Shown: positions 53,503 to 62,120 of the stretch, piece by piece
How the letters are laid out: each line of letters starts with the position of its first letter
Numbering within the stretch: the first letter of the stretch is position 1
Assembly: GCF_900129965.1 (NCBI RefSeq)
Contig: NZ_FQXM01000006.1
Coordinates: 62,001-126,000 of the forward strand
Reading direction: 5' to 3'
DNA: 64,000 bases
From: Clostridium grantii DSM 8605
GTDB taxonomy: Bacteria; Bacillota; Clostridia; Clostridiales; Clostridiaceae
Notes under the pieces: generated by a model
The model's input: only the letters and a program-made list of their open reading frames with translations
The model's database searches: none
What the model was told of the DNA's origin: nothing
Program-made: the position numbers and the translations under genes

Positions 53503-56500
53503 TTATTTTCTATATAGTTCCATTGAAGAAAATACTTTTTTATCAAAAGGTATAATTGTAAATTCTAACACTTTAGTTACTGGTTTTAATTTATATTTCT
53601 CAAGTTGGCCACAATCCATACCACAGCTACCATTTCCTATACCTGTTTGAGCATAATCAATATTCAAAATAGTTTCTTTTCTTTTCTTCAATTCATAAGT
53701 GTGAGTTGCCTCTGATAAGTCCTTAGCAGTATAGTGATGAACACTAACATCAAATCTATCTTTTGCGCAGAATATTAGTCCAACTCCGTTGGCATTTACA
53801 ATAGATGCCCATCTAGTTTCTGTTTTATTTCCATTTTCCTGCGGAATTATATAATTTTCAAGTTGCTCATCTACTGTACCACTATAAACTCCAACTAATG
53901 CACTTTCTTTTTTATCAACATAACTTTCCTGTGGTCCTCTACCAAACCATTCAAAGTTTTCTAATCCTTCTTTTAATTGCATTGTCATTCCAAGACGTGG
54001 AATTAAATCAATCTGTTTTTTAGGTATAAAAGTAGATTTAACTTTTATTTCTCCGTTTCCTAAAATTGTATACTCTACAATTGTTTCAAATGCCATATAT
54101 TCTGCCGGTTTACCAAAATTAGCTTCAACACTTATTTCTACACTAGTATCACTATTATTCAAACTAACTTTTTTCACATTACGCCATAACATATCAAGAC
54201 CTGTTTGTCTCCATATTCCAGCATCACAATCTGTTCTTTGAATCCATCCTCTTTCATCATTATCTGTAGGGGCTCTCCAGAAATTCTCCACTAACCCTTC
54301 ATGGATCATCTCTGTTCCATTAATTTTATATGAATCAAAAGTCCCATATACTTTATTAAATTTAATTTCAAATCCTGTACCTTTTATAACAGCTTCTAAT
54401 TTGTTTTCTACACAAATCAATTCTCTACTTATTTTCACCTCTTTTTTTGCTTCACATTTAACTGGCACTTCTATTTGATTTTGATAAACAAGAAAATCCT
54501 TTTGTGCCCATTTAGCTTTTTCTTTATATATAAAATATGTGTTTAAATGATATTCACATTTTTCATTCTGTAATTCCTCAACTTCATAAGGCAATTGAAT
54601 TTCTTTAGATTCATGAGGTAAAATATTTAATTCATTTATTGTTCCTTCTTTTATTACTTCTGCATCTCTTAACAACTGCCATTTTAAATAAATATGGCTT
54701 AATGATAAGAAATCATATCTATTAATAACTTTAATTTTTCCTTTAAGAGAATCAATTTCCTCTACTTTAACAGGTGCAATTACTTGTTTATATTCAATAA
54801 GCCCTGTATGTGGTTGTCTATCAGGATAAACCATTCCATCAATACAAAATTTCAAATCATTTGGTTTATCTCCAAAATCTCCACCATAAGCAAAGAATTC
54901 TTCACCATCAGCAGTTTTTTGTCTTATACCATGATCTGCCCATTCCCATATACAGCCACCAATAAGTCTTTTATATTTATAAATAGCATCAAAATACTCT
55001 TGTTGATTTCCCATACTGTTACCCATAGAATGTAAAAATTCACAAATAAAATATGGTCTTTCCTCATCAGTTCTTTTTCCCTCTTCTATAATTGTATCCA
55101 CTGAAGGATACATAACACTAATAACATCTACAATCTTTGCATCTAAAGCTGTTTCATAATGAATTGGTCTAGTACTATCTTTTTCTTTGATCCACTTTGC
55201 CATAGCATCATGATTTTTACCATAAGCAGATTCATTTCCTAATGACCAAAAGATAATTGACGCATGATTTTTATCTCTTTCTACCATACGAATAGCTCTA
55301 TCAACAAAAGCTTCTTCCCATCTTTCATCATTATTAATAACTAATGCTTGACCTCTACCATTATCCTTCAACTTTTCATTTCTAACAAATCCATGAGTTT
55401 CAAGGTCTGCTTCATCCATCACATATAAACCCAATTTATCACATAACTCATACCAATAAGGATCATTAGGATAGTGTGATGTTCTTACTGTATTTATATT
55501 GTGCTGTTTCATTAAAATAATATCTTGTAACATATCAGCTCTTGAAACAGCGTATCCTCTATCTGGATGAGTATCATGTCTATTAACACCCTTGATAATA
55601 ACAGAAACTCCATTAATAAATAATTGTGAATCTTTAATTTCCACTTTTCTAAAACCTATATTTTCTTTTCTTATATCAATGACTTTTCCATCTTCATTTA
55701 TTTGACAAATAATCAATTTATATAAATTTGGTGTTTCTGCACTCCATTTAGCAGGCGCTTCTATAATTTCATCTATTTTAACACTTCCATTAACTATTTC
55801 CATACTTTTTTCAATAATGGAGTTTCCTTGCTCATCAATTAACAAGAACTCAACACTTCCGTTACTAGCTTCAACATCCACAGTAACATCAAGAATACCT
55901 TCAATATAATCTTCTTTTAAAAGACTATTTACATGAATATCTTTAATATAATTATTTTCTGTTGAATAAAGATATACTTCTCTGAATATACCATTAAGTC
56001 TCCAAAAATCTTGATCTTCCAAGTAAGTCCCTGAGCACCATTTATAAACTTCAACAGAAATCAAATTTTCTTTTTCAACTAAATATTTTGTCACATCAAA
56101 TTCTGATGGAATATGACTACCTTCACTATATCCCACTTCTTTCCCATTCACATAAACTGTAAATGATGAACATACTCCCCCAAAATGTAACACAACTCTT
56201 CTTTCCTTCCAATCCCTTGGTATATTAAATGTTGTTCTATAACATCCCACTGGATTTTCTTCTGGCACATTTGGTTCATCAACAGGAATTGCATAAGCAA
56301 CATTCGTATAAACAGGTATCTCATACCCATGCATCTGCCAACATGAAGGGACAGGTATTGTGTTCCACTGACTATCATCATAATTAACTGCAAAATAATC
56401 TTCTGGCACATAAGCTGGATGATTATAATAACTAAATTTCCAATCTCCATTTAAAGACATAAAATAACTTGAAAAACCTCTTTCGTTTTTCAATGCATTG

Positions 56501-56589
56501 TCAACTGAATCATAGCTTATTTTAGCTGCATGAGGTTTTAGTGTGTTTCTATTAAGTATCGTTAAGTCTTTCCAATAATTTTTAACCAT
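53503..56589 (-). CDS. lacZ: Beta-galactosidase, glycoside hydrolase family 2 (LacZ type)
   Basis: The 1028-residue protein has the five-domain LacZ plan: jelly roll (about 40-210), immunoglobulin-like domains and a TIM barrel (about 330-620), ending in a large beta domain. The acid/base is E453 (SLGNES) and the nucleophile E517 (FICEFLHSMGN). There is no signal peptide, so it acts in the cytoplasm on imported beta-galactosides. It is divergent from the second AraC gene. Confidence 0.96.
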   Translation of the reverse strand: MVKNYWKDLTILNRNTLKPHAAKISYDSVDNALKNERGFSSYFMSLNGDWKFSYYNHPAYVPEDYFAVNYDDSQWNTIPVPSCWQMHGYEIPVYTNVAYAIPVDEPNVPEENPVGCYRTTFNIPRDWKERRVVLHFGGVCSSFTVYVNGKEVGYSEGSHIPSEFDVTKYLVEKENLISVEVYKWCSGTYLEDQDFWRLNGIFREVYLYSTENNYIKDIHVNSLLKEDYIEGILDVTVDVEASNGSVEFLLIDEQGNSIIEKSMEIVNGSVKIDEIIEAPAKWSAETPNLYKLIICQINEDGKVIDIRKENIGFRKVEIKDSQLFINGVSVIIKGVNRHDTHPDRGYAVSRADMLQDIILMKQHNINTVRTSHYPNDPYWYELCDKLGLYVMDEADLETHGFVRNEKLKDNGRGQALVINNDERWEEAFVDRAIRMVERDKNHASIIFWSLGNESAYGKNHDAMAKWIKEKDSTRPIHYETALDAKIVDVISVMYPSVDTIIEEGKRTDEERPYFICEFLHSMGNSMGNQQEYFDAIYKYKRLIGGCIWEWADHGIRQKTADGEEFFAYGGDFGDKPNDLKFCIDGMVYPDRQPHTGLIEYKQVIAPVKVEEIDSLKGKIKVINRYDFLSLSHIYLKWQLLRDAEVIKEGTINELNILPHESKEIQLPYEVEELQNEKCEYHLNTYFIYKEKAKWAQKDFLVYQNQIEVPVKCEAKKEVKISRELICVENKLEAVIKGTGFEIKFNKVYGTFDSYKINGTEMIHEGLVENFWRAPTDNDERGWIQRTDCDAGIWRQTGLDMLWRNVKKVSLNNSDTSVEISVEANFGKPAEYMAFETIVEYTILGNGEIKVKSTFIPKKQIDLIPRLGMTMQLKEGLENFEWFGRGPQESYVDKKESALVGVYSGTVDEQLENYIIPQENGNKTETRWASIVNANGVGLIFCAKDRFDVSVHHYTAKDLSEATHTYELKKRKETILNIDYAQTGIGNGSCGMDCGQLEKYKLKPVTKVLEFTIIPFDKKVFSSMELYRK

Positions 56590-56655
56590 GTTTTAACCAC
56601 CTTATTTATTAGTTTAGTTGCTTATTTAGGAATATAATTTTTTAAAATATTATTT

Positions 56656-56749
56656 TTGGTATTTGAATTATTTACAATATATATGATACACTAAATATTA
56701 TTAAGCTTAAATTTCACAAATGGTATCTTTGATGTTATATTTGGTATTT
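56656..56749. promoter_or_regulatory. Repeated TTGGTATTT motifs, probable AraC-type sites (lacZ / AraC intergenic)
   Basis: TTGGTATTT occurs at 56656-56664 and 56741-56749, with a variant ATGGTATCT at 56720-56728. The last two are 21 bp apart, two helical turns. They lie between the divergent lacZ and AraC genes. Confidence 0.5.
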
Positions 56750-56777
56750 TTAATTTAAACTATTTGAGGTGATGTAA

Positions 56778-57626
56778 TTGATTCATATACCAGAGGAATA
56801 TTTCAAAAACAACACAATTTATAGAAGTTTTCACTCAGATACTACTAATGGAATCTTTGGTTGTGGTTTTATGAATAAAAAAAGTAGTAGTAATTCAGAT
56901 ATAAATTTGGTTTTAGACTATTATGCTGTTCTAATTTTATTAAGCGGAGAAGGCTTATATATTGATAACGAAAATCGTGAATTTAATCTTCATGCTGGTA
57001 GCTTAATACAAAGAGTTCCCGGAAAAGCTCATTCTTTGCATATAAAACCTGATGGCCAATGGTTAGAATTTTTTATTTGCTTTGGAAGAGAAATACACGC
57101 CTCTCTTTCTAACTTAAACCTTTTGGATAGCAAAAATGATGTTTTATATCCTGGCATAAATAATGTTATCTTTAAAATCTTAATTGATTTTATTCACTCA
57201 TTAAAAAAAGCAAAACAAGAAGATTTACCTTTATTATTGTGTGAAGCCGAAAAAATAATATTCACTTTATACCGAATGCATAAAGATAAACTTACCATAA
57301 GTGAAGATAAAGAACTTATAGATAATGCTTGTCTTTTATTAAATCAATCTCCTTATTCCCAAATTACCGTTCAAGAAGTTTGCACCACTCTAGGGGTAGG
57401 CTATGAAAAATTCCGAAAAATTTTCAAATCTCATATCGGAACTTCTCCTGGTAACTACATACTCCAAAAAAGAATAAACACTGCTCAATCTATCCTTCTT
57501 GAACAAAATAAAAGCATAAAAAAAATCGCTTTAGAACTAGGCTATCCAGATGCTTATTCTTTTTCTAAACAATTCAAAAAAATAACTGGTATAAATCCTA
57601 CTGATTTCAGAAAAATATACAAATAA
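56778..57626 (+). CDS. AraC-family regulator, second of two, divergent from lacZ
   Basis: The 282-residue protein has a cupin-like N-terminal domain (about 30-120) with HAGSLIQRVPGKAHSLH and a C-terminal AraC double HTH (about 180-280; ALELGYPDAYSFSKQFKKITG). The start is TTG, with GAGGTGA upstream. From its position it is the probable activator of lacZ. Confidence 0.9.
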   Translation: MIHIPEEYFKNNTIYRSFHSDTTNGIFGCGFMNKKSSSNSDINLVLDYYAVLILLSGEGLYIDNENREFNLHAGSLIQRVPGKAHSLHIKPDGQWLEFFICFGREIHASLSNLNLLDSKNDVLYPGINNVIFKILIDFIHSLKKAKQEDLPLLLCEAEKIIFTLYRMHKDKLTISEDKELIDNACLLLNQSPYSQITVQEVCTTLGVGYEKFRKIFKSHIGTSPGNYILQKRINTAQSILLEQNKSIKKIALELGYPDAYSFSKQFKKITGINPTDFRKIYK

Positions 57627-57627
57627 A

Positions 57628-57668
57628 ATAAACCACCTATAGTTTCATATACTAGGTGGTTTGTTTTA
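57628..57668. terminator. Bidirectional terminator between araC-type gene and bioY
   Basis: AAACCACCTA (57630-57639) and TAGGTGGTTT (57653-57662) form a perfect 10-bp stem with T-rich flanks on both strands. Confidence 0.88.
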
Positions 57669-57674
57669 TTTAGT

Positions 57675-58229
57675 TTATAATATATTTGCTTTCTTTAATC
57701 TTGGGATAATATTAACACCAACAATAGCTATAATTATACATTTTAATATGTCTCCTGGCAAAAATAACAATAATCCATTTTTTAATGCCCACATAAAGTT
57801 AATATCTGACCCCATAACATTTTTAACTATCACATAAAGATAAGGTACTCCAATTAAATAAATTATAAAACTCCCAACTATTGATGCTATAAAAAAAGTA
57901 ATATAATTTTGTTTTTCACTTTTTTCTACAATTTTACCTATAACATAGGCTCCAGCTACAAATCCTATCAAATAACCAAAGGATGGTTGAAACACATATC
58001 CTATTCCTCCACCTTTTGTGAAAATAGGAACTCCAATTAATCCAATAACCAAATAAACAATTTGAGAAAGAGCTCCCAATTTTGCTCCTAAGATTATACC
58101 TGCAAAAGCAGTAAATAAAAATTGTAAAGTAATAGCTGCAGGCTCTACTGGAATTTTTAAAAATCCCCCTACCGCTGTAAGTGCAGCAAACATTGAAACT
58201 AAAATCATTTCTTTTGTAGTAATTTTCAT
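57675..58229 (-). CDS. bioY: Biotin transporter BioY
   Basis: This is the substrate-binding S component of an ECF-type biotin importer. The 184-residue protein has six predicted helices, with the family-like segments FAGIILGAKLGALSQIVYL and FQPSFGYLIGFVAGAY. The ATG at 58229 has GGAGG eight bases upstream; an in-frame extension to 58244 lies inside that site. Two BirA-type boxes upstream support repression by biotinylated BirA. No ECF ATPase or T component genes are nearby. Confidence 0.93.
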   Translation of the reverse strand: MKITTKEMILVSMFAALTAVGGFLKIPVEPAAITLQFLFTAFAGIILGAKLGALSQIVYLVIGLIGVPIFTKGGGIGYVFQPSFGYLIGFVAGAYVIGKIVEKSEKQNYITFFIASIVGSFIIYLIGVPYLYVIVKNVMGSDINFMWALKNGLLLFLPGDILKCIIIAIVGVNIIPRLKKANIL

Positions 58230-58250
58230 AAATAATACCTCCAACTAAAA

Positions 58251-58282
58251 TTGTCAACTCTTTTTATAATTCCGGTTTACAT
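58251..58282 (-). promoter_or_regulatory. Second BirA-type box in the bioY leader
   Basis: TTGTCAAC and GTTTACAT half-sites are separated by 16 bp (58251-58258 and 58275-58282), downstream of the promoter. It is a good but imperfect match to the Firmicutes BirA operator. Confidence 0.6.
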
Positions 58283-58288
58283 ACCATT

Positions 58289-58316
58289 ATTATATCAAGT
58301 ATTTCATCATTGTCAA
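58289..58316 (-). promoter_or_regulatory. bioY promoter
   Basis: On the minus strand TTGACA (58311-58316) and TATAAT (58289-58294) are both perfect, 16 bp apart. The -35 element lies inside a BirA-type half-site. Confidence 0.85.
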
Positions 58317-58340
58317 CTCTTTTCGATTTTAGGTATACAA
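58310..58340 (-). promoter_or_regulatory. First BirA-type box at the bioY promoter
   Basis: TTGTCAAC (58310-58317) and GTATACAA (58333-58340), with a 15-bp spacer, match the TTGTAAAC-N14-16-GTTTACAA consensus and overlap the -35 element, so binding would block RNA polymerase. Confidence 0.75.
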
Positions 58341-58426
58341 TCTTTTTTTTGAAATTGGTTTATTCTTTATTACTACTGATTTATTTTAGTTAACAGTTTG
58401 AAATAAAGTTCACAATATCGAATCTC

Positions 58427-59968
58427 TTAGTTGATTTCTCGACCTTGAAAAGTCAGTATTTCACCTATTGAATATTCTTTCTCCACATTTTCCCCTTCTT
58501 TAGTTATCCAAGCTACTTCTATTTTTAAAGGTTTCATCATTTCCTTAAGCTCAGTTTCTTTTATCCCTTTAATGTATATAACTATCTCTTGTTCCGATAG
58601 AGAAAACTCTTCGTCCTCATTATTTTGGTAACTACTATGACTAACCCAATACCTTTCATCTGTTTTATCTAAAATTTCTCTAAAATCCATTAATTTTGGA
58701 ACCTGTAGTTTTTTACTAGTAACCTTTTTAGCATCTGTTATATTCACTCTTAAAATAAATTTCCCGAAATCATCAATAGACGGATTCTCCAATCCTGATA
58801 TTCCTAGTTCTCTATATTCTTCCTCCGTTAAATTACTCATCTCAGCAACAATATTTACTTTAGGTGAATTATCTTTTATAAAATTATTTTCATATCCCTT
58901 AGTCATTGTTGTTAACACTATTCCTATAACTAAAATAGTTGCTATTACTGACCATTTCCATGATTTTTTTCTATATGTTGTAATCTTTTTAATTCTTTTT
59001 TTAACATTCAACCTGTTATTCGCCATGCCAGTAGATACTGAATTCCAATAGGGCCTTGAAATTGTATCCATTAATCTAATGATTGTTATACCATAACTTT
59101 TATGTTCTTCTGGTTCAAGTCTAGAAAGTACGTATGCATCACAAGCAACTTCACAATCTTCATGGATTTTATAAAAAGCATACCAAATAATAGGATTAAA
59201 CCAATGCACTGCTTGAATTAATATCATTATCCAATTTACCAAGATATCCTTTCTCTTTAAATGAGCAAGTTCATGCAAAAATACGTACCGCTTTTCCTGC
59301 TCTGCTAAACTATTTATAATATCAGAAGACATTAATAATTTAGGTCTCATAAAACCAAAAAGTGAAGGAGTCTTAAGACTCTCCTCATATATTACTGGGA
59401 TATCTATATTAACATTCATCTCTGACTTACATTTATAAAAAATTCTTAGTGTATCATTTTCTTTGCACCTTAAGCTTTTATTCAATTTTAAAATAAATAT
59501 TAAATTTACAATTACCATATATAAAAACACTACACTGGTTCCAATCAGCCAAATTATACTTATAATTTCATAGTGAATTTCATTGATATTCTTTATTAAA
59601 GCTGTCACAATTTCACTATTATAAGGTTTGTTTTCTGCATTATTATTAATATCAATTCCATTATCTTTATAAATACTCTTACTATCGCTCTGAGCCAACG
59701 AAGAAATATTAGTATCAATATTATTAACACTATTTTCATTTATCGCCATTCTTTCTGTAACACTTGGAAATAAATTGTATATGCTCACTGAACTTTCTGG
59801 CGCATAAGGTATGCTTAATTTAATTATTACTAAAATCCAAATATAATAATGCCAATTAGCGTTTAATCTGTTTCTAAAAAATCCTTTAACTATAATAATT
59901 ATTACAGCAAGTATACTCCCCATAAATGACAAAGAAAGAATCATCTTAAATAAAGTTACTAATTCCAC
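58427..59968 (-). CDS. BlaR1/MecR1-like M56 membrane metalloprotease without a penicillin-sensor domain
   Basis: The 513-residue protein has M56 zinc motif H232-E-L-A-H236, flanked by membrane helices, and a further helix at about 344-362. Classical BlaR1 proteins end in a penicillin-binding sensor domain with SxxK, SxN and KTG motifs. Here the external C-terminal part (about 365-513) shows none of them, so it probably senses another signal. It cleaves, by analogy, the BlaI-like repressor encoded just upstream. Confidence 0.85.
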   Translation of the reverse strand: MELVTLFKMILSLSFMGSILAVIIIIVKGFFRNRLNANWHYYIWILVIIKLSIPYAPESSVSIYNLFPSVTERMAINENSVNNIDTNISSLAQSDSKSIYKDNGIDINNNAENKPYNSEIVTALIKNINEIHYEIISIIWLIGTSVVFLYMVIVNLIFILKLNKSLRCKENDTLRIFYKCKSEMNVNIDIPVIYEESLKTPSLFGFMRPKLLMSSDIINSLAEQEKRYVFLHELAHLKRKDILVNWIMILIQAVHWFNPIIWYAFYKIHEDCEVACDAYVLSRLEPEEHKSYGITIIRLMDTISRPYWNSVSTGMANNRLNVKKRIKKITTYRKKSWKWSVIATILVIGIVLTTMTKGYENNFIKDNSPKVNIVAEMSNLTEEEYRELGISGLENPSIDDFGKFILRVNITDAKKVTSKKLQVPKLMDFREILDKTDERYWVSHSSYQNNEDEEFSLSEQEIVIYIKGIKETELKEMMKPLKIEVAWITKEGENVEKEYSIGEILTFQGREIN

Positions 59969-59975
59969 TTATCCC

Positions 59976-60359
59976 TCACTCCTTTTCACTTATCTTATGG
60001 TCAAGTATTTGCTTAAGTTCCTGAATTTCATCATAAGATAACTTTTCATCTTTAATAAAATTCATTACCAACAACTTAATCGAACCATCATATACTTTTT
60101 TAATAAATGATTTTGTTTCTACTCGCCTACACTCTTCTTTCGTTACAAGTGGAAAAAATTGATTAATCGAAGCAGTTTTCACAACTTCTACAGCTTCTTT
60201 TTTTACTAATCTGCTAATAAGTGTATGAACTGTCTTTGGGTTCCATGTAGTACTTTCTCTTAGATTTTCAATTATTTCTGTAGATGTCAAAGGATATTTT
60301 TGCCACAATACTCTCATGATTTGCCATTCTGCATCAGATATTTTTGGTAATTCATTCAT
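59976..60359 (-). CDS. BlaI/MecI-family repressor
   Basis: A 127-residue winged-helix protein, MNELPKISDAEWQIMRVLWQKYP at the N-terminus and the WNPKTVHTLISRLVKK recognition helix. It has the dimer tail that M56 proteases cut. It is followed 7 bp later by the protease gene. The two operators upstream match the BlaI type and show autoregulation. Confidence 0.93.
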   Translation of the reverse strand: MNELPKISDAEWQIMRVLWQKYPLTSTEIIENLRESTTWNPKTVHTLISRLVKKEAVEVVKTASINQFFPLVTKEECRRVETKSFIKKVYDGSIKLLVMNFIKDEKLSYDEIQELKQILDHKISEKE

Positions 60360-60371
60360 AATATCACCTTC

Positions 60372-60383
60372 CTACAAGTGTAG
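60372..60383. promoter_or_regulatory. BlaI-type operator, leader site
   Basis: CTACAAGTGTAG has the TACA-N2-TGTA dyad of BlaI/MecI sites, here downstream of the promoter, near the ribosome binding site. Confidence 0.85.
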
Positions 60384-60394
60384 TCTTTGATTTA

Positions 60395-60423
60395 ATACTA
60401 CACTTGTAGTCTTTATTTGTCAA
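60395..60423 (-). promoter_or_regulatory. Promoter of the blaI-like operon
   Basis: TTGACA (60418-60423) and TAGTAT (60395-60400) are 17 bp apart on the minus strand, with an operator inside the spacer. Confidence 0.8.
60398..60409. promoter_or_regulatory. BlaI-type operator, promoter site
   Basis: CTACACTTGTAG, also of the TACA-N2-TGTA dyad type, overlaps the -10 element and spacer. Its centre is 26 bp from that of the other operator, so both repressor dimers bind nearby on the promoter DNA. Confidence 0.85.
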
Positions 60424-60451
60424 CATATTTAAAAAAATTTAAAACCTGGAC

Positions 60452-60488
60452 TAAAAAAAAGATTTGTAACTATAAAGTTACAAACCTT
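60452..60488 (-). terminator. Terminator after the permease-ferredoxin gene
   Basis: The arms GATTTGTAAC (60461-60470) and GTTACAAACC (60476-60485) pair over 10 positions with one G-T; eight Ts follow on the minus strand. Confidence 0.85.
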
Positions 60489-60489
60489 T

Positions 60490-61215
60490 TTATTTAAATC
60501 TCATAGCCTTAACTGGACATTTATCAATTATTGGTTTTAATTCTTCTATTTCTTTTTTAGTCAAGATACCATTTTTGTATTTTGCTTTTTTATCCACTAT
60601 CTCAAAATACTTTGGTGCTAGTTTTCCACATACTCCACAACCAATACAATACTGTTTTTTAATAGCAACACCCGTTATTTCATTTAGCACTTCTTCCTCT
60701 TCAATAGGAATATTTTCTTTTTTAACAAATATAGAAACAATATACGCCATTACTAAAATAGCTGTCACTGTTAATATCCATCTTAATCCCATAAACCTTA
60801 CCCCTAAAAATTTAGCTTCATTAGCAAGCATAGGTAATTTTATAACAGCCCAAGCGCTTAAAATAATTACCACATTAGAAACACTAGCGCCTTTTTTCAA
60901 AAGCATTTTGCAAACTGGGAAAGCTGCATAAATTGGACCTGCTGAAAAACTCCCTAAAAGAAAAGAGAAAACCGTACCCTTTATTCCTGATTTTTCTCCA
61001 AATCCATTCATAATAACTTCTTTAGGAACCCATGCTTCAATAATTGATGTAAGTATAAAAATCACAGGCATAATCTGAAACATTTCTATAACATAATACA
61101 TACTATTTTTAACAGAGGAATTAGCTTTATCAGGCATTAATATAAACAATGCTATATAAGCTAAAAATACTGTTACTAATAATTTATTTTTTTTCACTTT
61201 TCCTAATATATTCAC
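60490..61215 (-). CDS. Split permease, second half, with C-terminal ferredoxin domain
   Basis: The first 165 residues have about five membrane helices with the permease-family segment SFSAGPIYAAFPVCKMLLKKGA (DUF318/ArsP-like). The last 60 residues form a ferredoxin-type domain with C190-x2-C193-x2-C196 and C233-Pro, enough for one [4Fe-4S] cluster. A ferredoxin tail on a permease half suggests electron transfer coupled to transport or sensing; this is inference. The GTG start overlaps the previous gene's TGA stop (4 nt). Confidence 0.75.
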   Translation of the reverse strand: MNILGKVKKNKLLVTVFLAYIALFILMPDKANSSVKNSMYYVIEMFQIMPVIFILTSIIEAWVPKEVIMNGFGEKSGIKGTVFSFLLGSFSAGPIYAAFPVCKMLLKKGASVSNVVIILSAWAVIKLPMLANEAKFLGVRFMGLRWILTVTAILVMAYIVSIFVKKENIPIEEEEVLNEITGVAIKKQYCIGCGVCGKLAPKYFEIVDKKAKYKNGILTKKEIEELKPIIDKCPVKAMRFK

Positions 61216-61694
61216 ATGATCACCCCCATAGCCACTGCTATTATAATAGCAAATACAAAACTAACAAGGTTTCTAGTGGCTGTAAATTTCAAACCAAACT
61301 CTTGCTTTTCTAATGGAAAAGTAACCACTCCCACCATGGTTAAAGTAGTTAAAAAAGCAACTGCTGGCATTATGCTAGCACCTACATCTACAAAAGATCC
61401 AACTAATGGAAAAGCTACAAAAGCAGGTATTAAAGTTATACTTCCAACTAAAGCAGAAATAATAGTTGAAAAAAACAGATTTGATTTTCCCAAAACACTG
61501 CTTATAGTTTCTGGTGGTATAAAGGTTAATATCAATCCTATTAAAAATAATATCCCTATAATCTGCCCAATCATATTTTTCATCATGCCTTTAGCCATTT
61601 TCATGGAATTTAATGTTTTTTTCTTGTCTTTCTTCAAAGACCACACTAAAGCCACACCTGTTATAATCCATAAAACTATAGTGAATATATCCAT
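61212..61694 (-). CDS. Split permease, first half
   Basis: A 160-residue membrane protein with about four helices. The segment IPAFVAFPLVGSFVDVGASIMPAVAFLTTLTMVGVVTFPLE (quoted in parts: FVAFPLVGSFVDVGA, TTLTMVGV) is the counterpart of the conserved half-repeat in the following gene. The two genes together equal one DUF318-type permease and are translationally coupled. The substrate is unknown. Confidence 0.75.
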   Translation of the reverse strand: MDIFTIVLWIITGVALVWSLKKDKKKTLNSMKMAKGMMKNMIGQIIGILFLIGLILTFIPPETISSVLGKSNLFFSTIISALVGSITLIPAFVAFPLVGSFVDVGASIMPAVAFLTTLTMVGVVTFPLEKQEFGLKFTATRNLVSFVFAIIIAVAMGVIM

Positions 61695-61700
61695 ATCTTA

Positions 61701-62024
61701 TTACTCCTTATAATCTCTAGGATTTGGTGATTTCACAACAAAAAACTCAAGTACTTCATCATGAAAATTTTGCACATTCATTTTCACCTTGTATGGTATA
61801 TTTATAATACTTCCTTTTTCATATAAATGTGGCTCTTGCTCGTTTAATTGCAAAGTCATTATTCCTCTTGCCACTATCATATAAACATTTGAATTAGAAT
61901 AATGCTCCGGAAGACTCGTTCCTTTTGTAAGAATCATGTGGTTTAAATTGATATTCTCATCATCTACAATCTTTTCAATTAATTTTTCATCATTAAGGTT
62001 ATACTCATATTTTTTCTCTAACAT
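61701..62024 (-). CDS. Small cupin-domain protein
   Basis: A 107-residue single-domain cupin with a beta-barrel core: GTSLPEHYSNSNVYMIVARG, then HLYEKGSIINIP. The first motif keeps one metal-binding His (PEH) but lacks some ligands of a full metal site. The gene precedes the split permease on the same strand, and it is divergent from a Crp-family gene. Possible role: small-molecule or metal sensing for the operon, without direct evidence. Confidence 0.75.
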   Translation of the reverse strand: MLEKKYEYNLNDEKLIEKIVDDENINLNHMILTKGTSLPEHYSNSNVYMIVARGIMTLQLNEQEPHLYEKGSIINIPYKVKMNVQNFHDEVLEFFVVKSPNPRDYKE

Positions 62025-62082
62025 AATAACACTCCCTTTTTTAATTGTTATTATTATATTATAATAAATTATAACTATTCAC

Positions 62083-62098
62083 AGTTACCATGGTAACT
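62083..62098. promoter_or_regulatory. 16-bp perfect palindrome, probable operator
   Basis: AGTTACCATGGTAACT lies between the divergent cupin and Crp-family genes, 22 bp before the Crp start codon. A perfect dyad at this place is the likely site of the Crp-family protein for autoregulation and control of the permease operon. It does not match the classical TGTGA- or TTGAT-type sites. Confidence 0.65.
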
Positions 62099-62120
62099 AA
62101 TTTCAAAATAAGGAGTTTTT

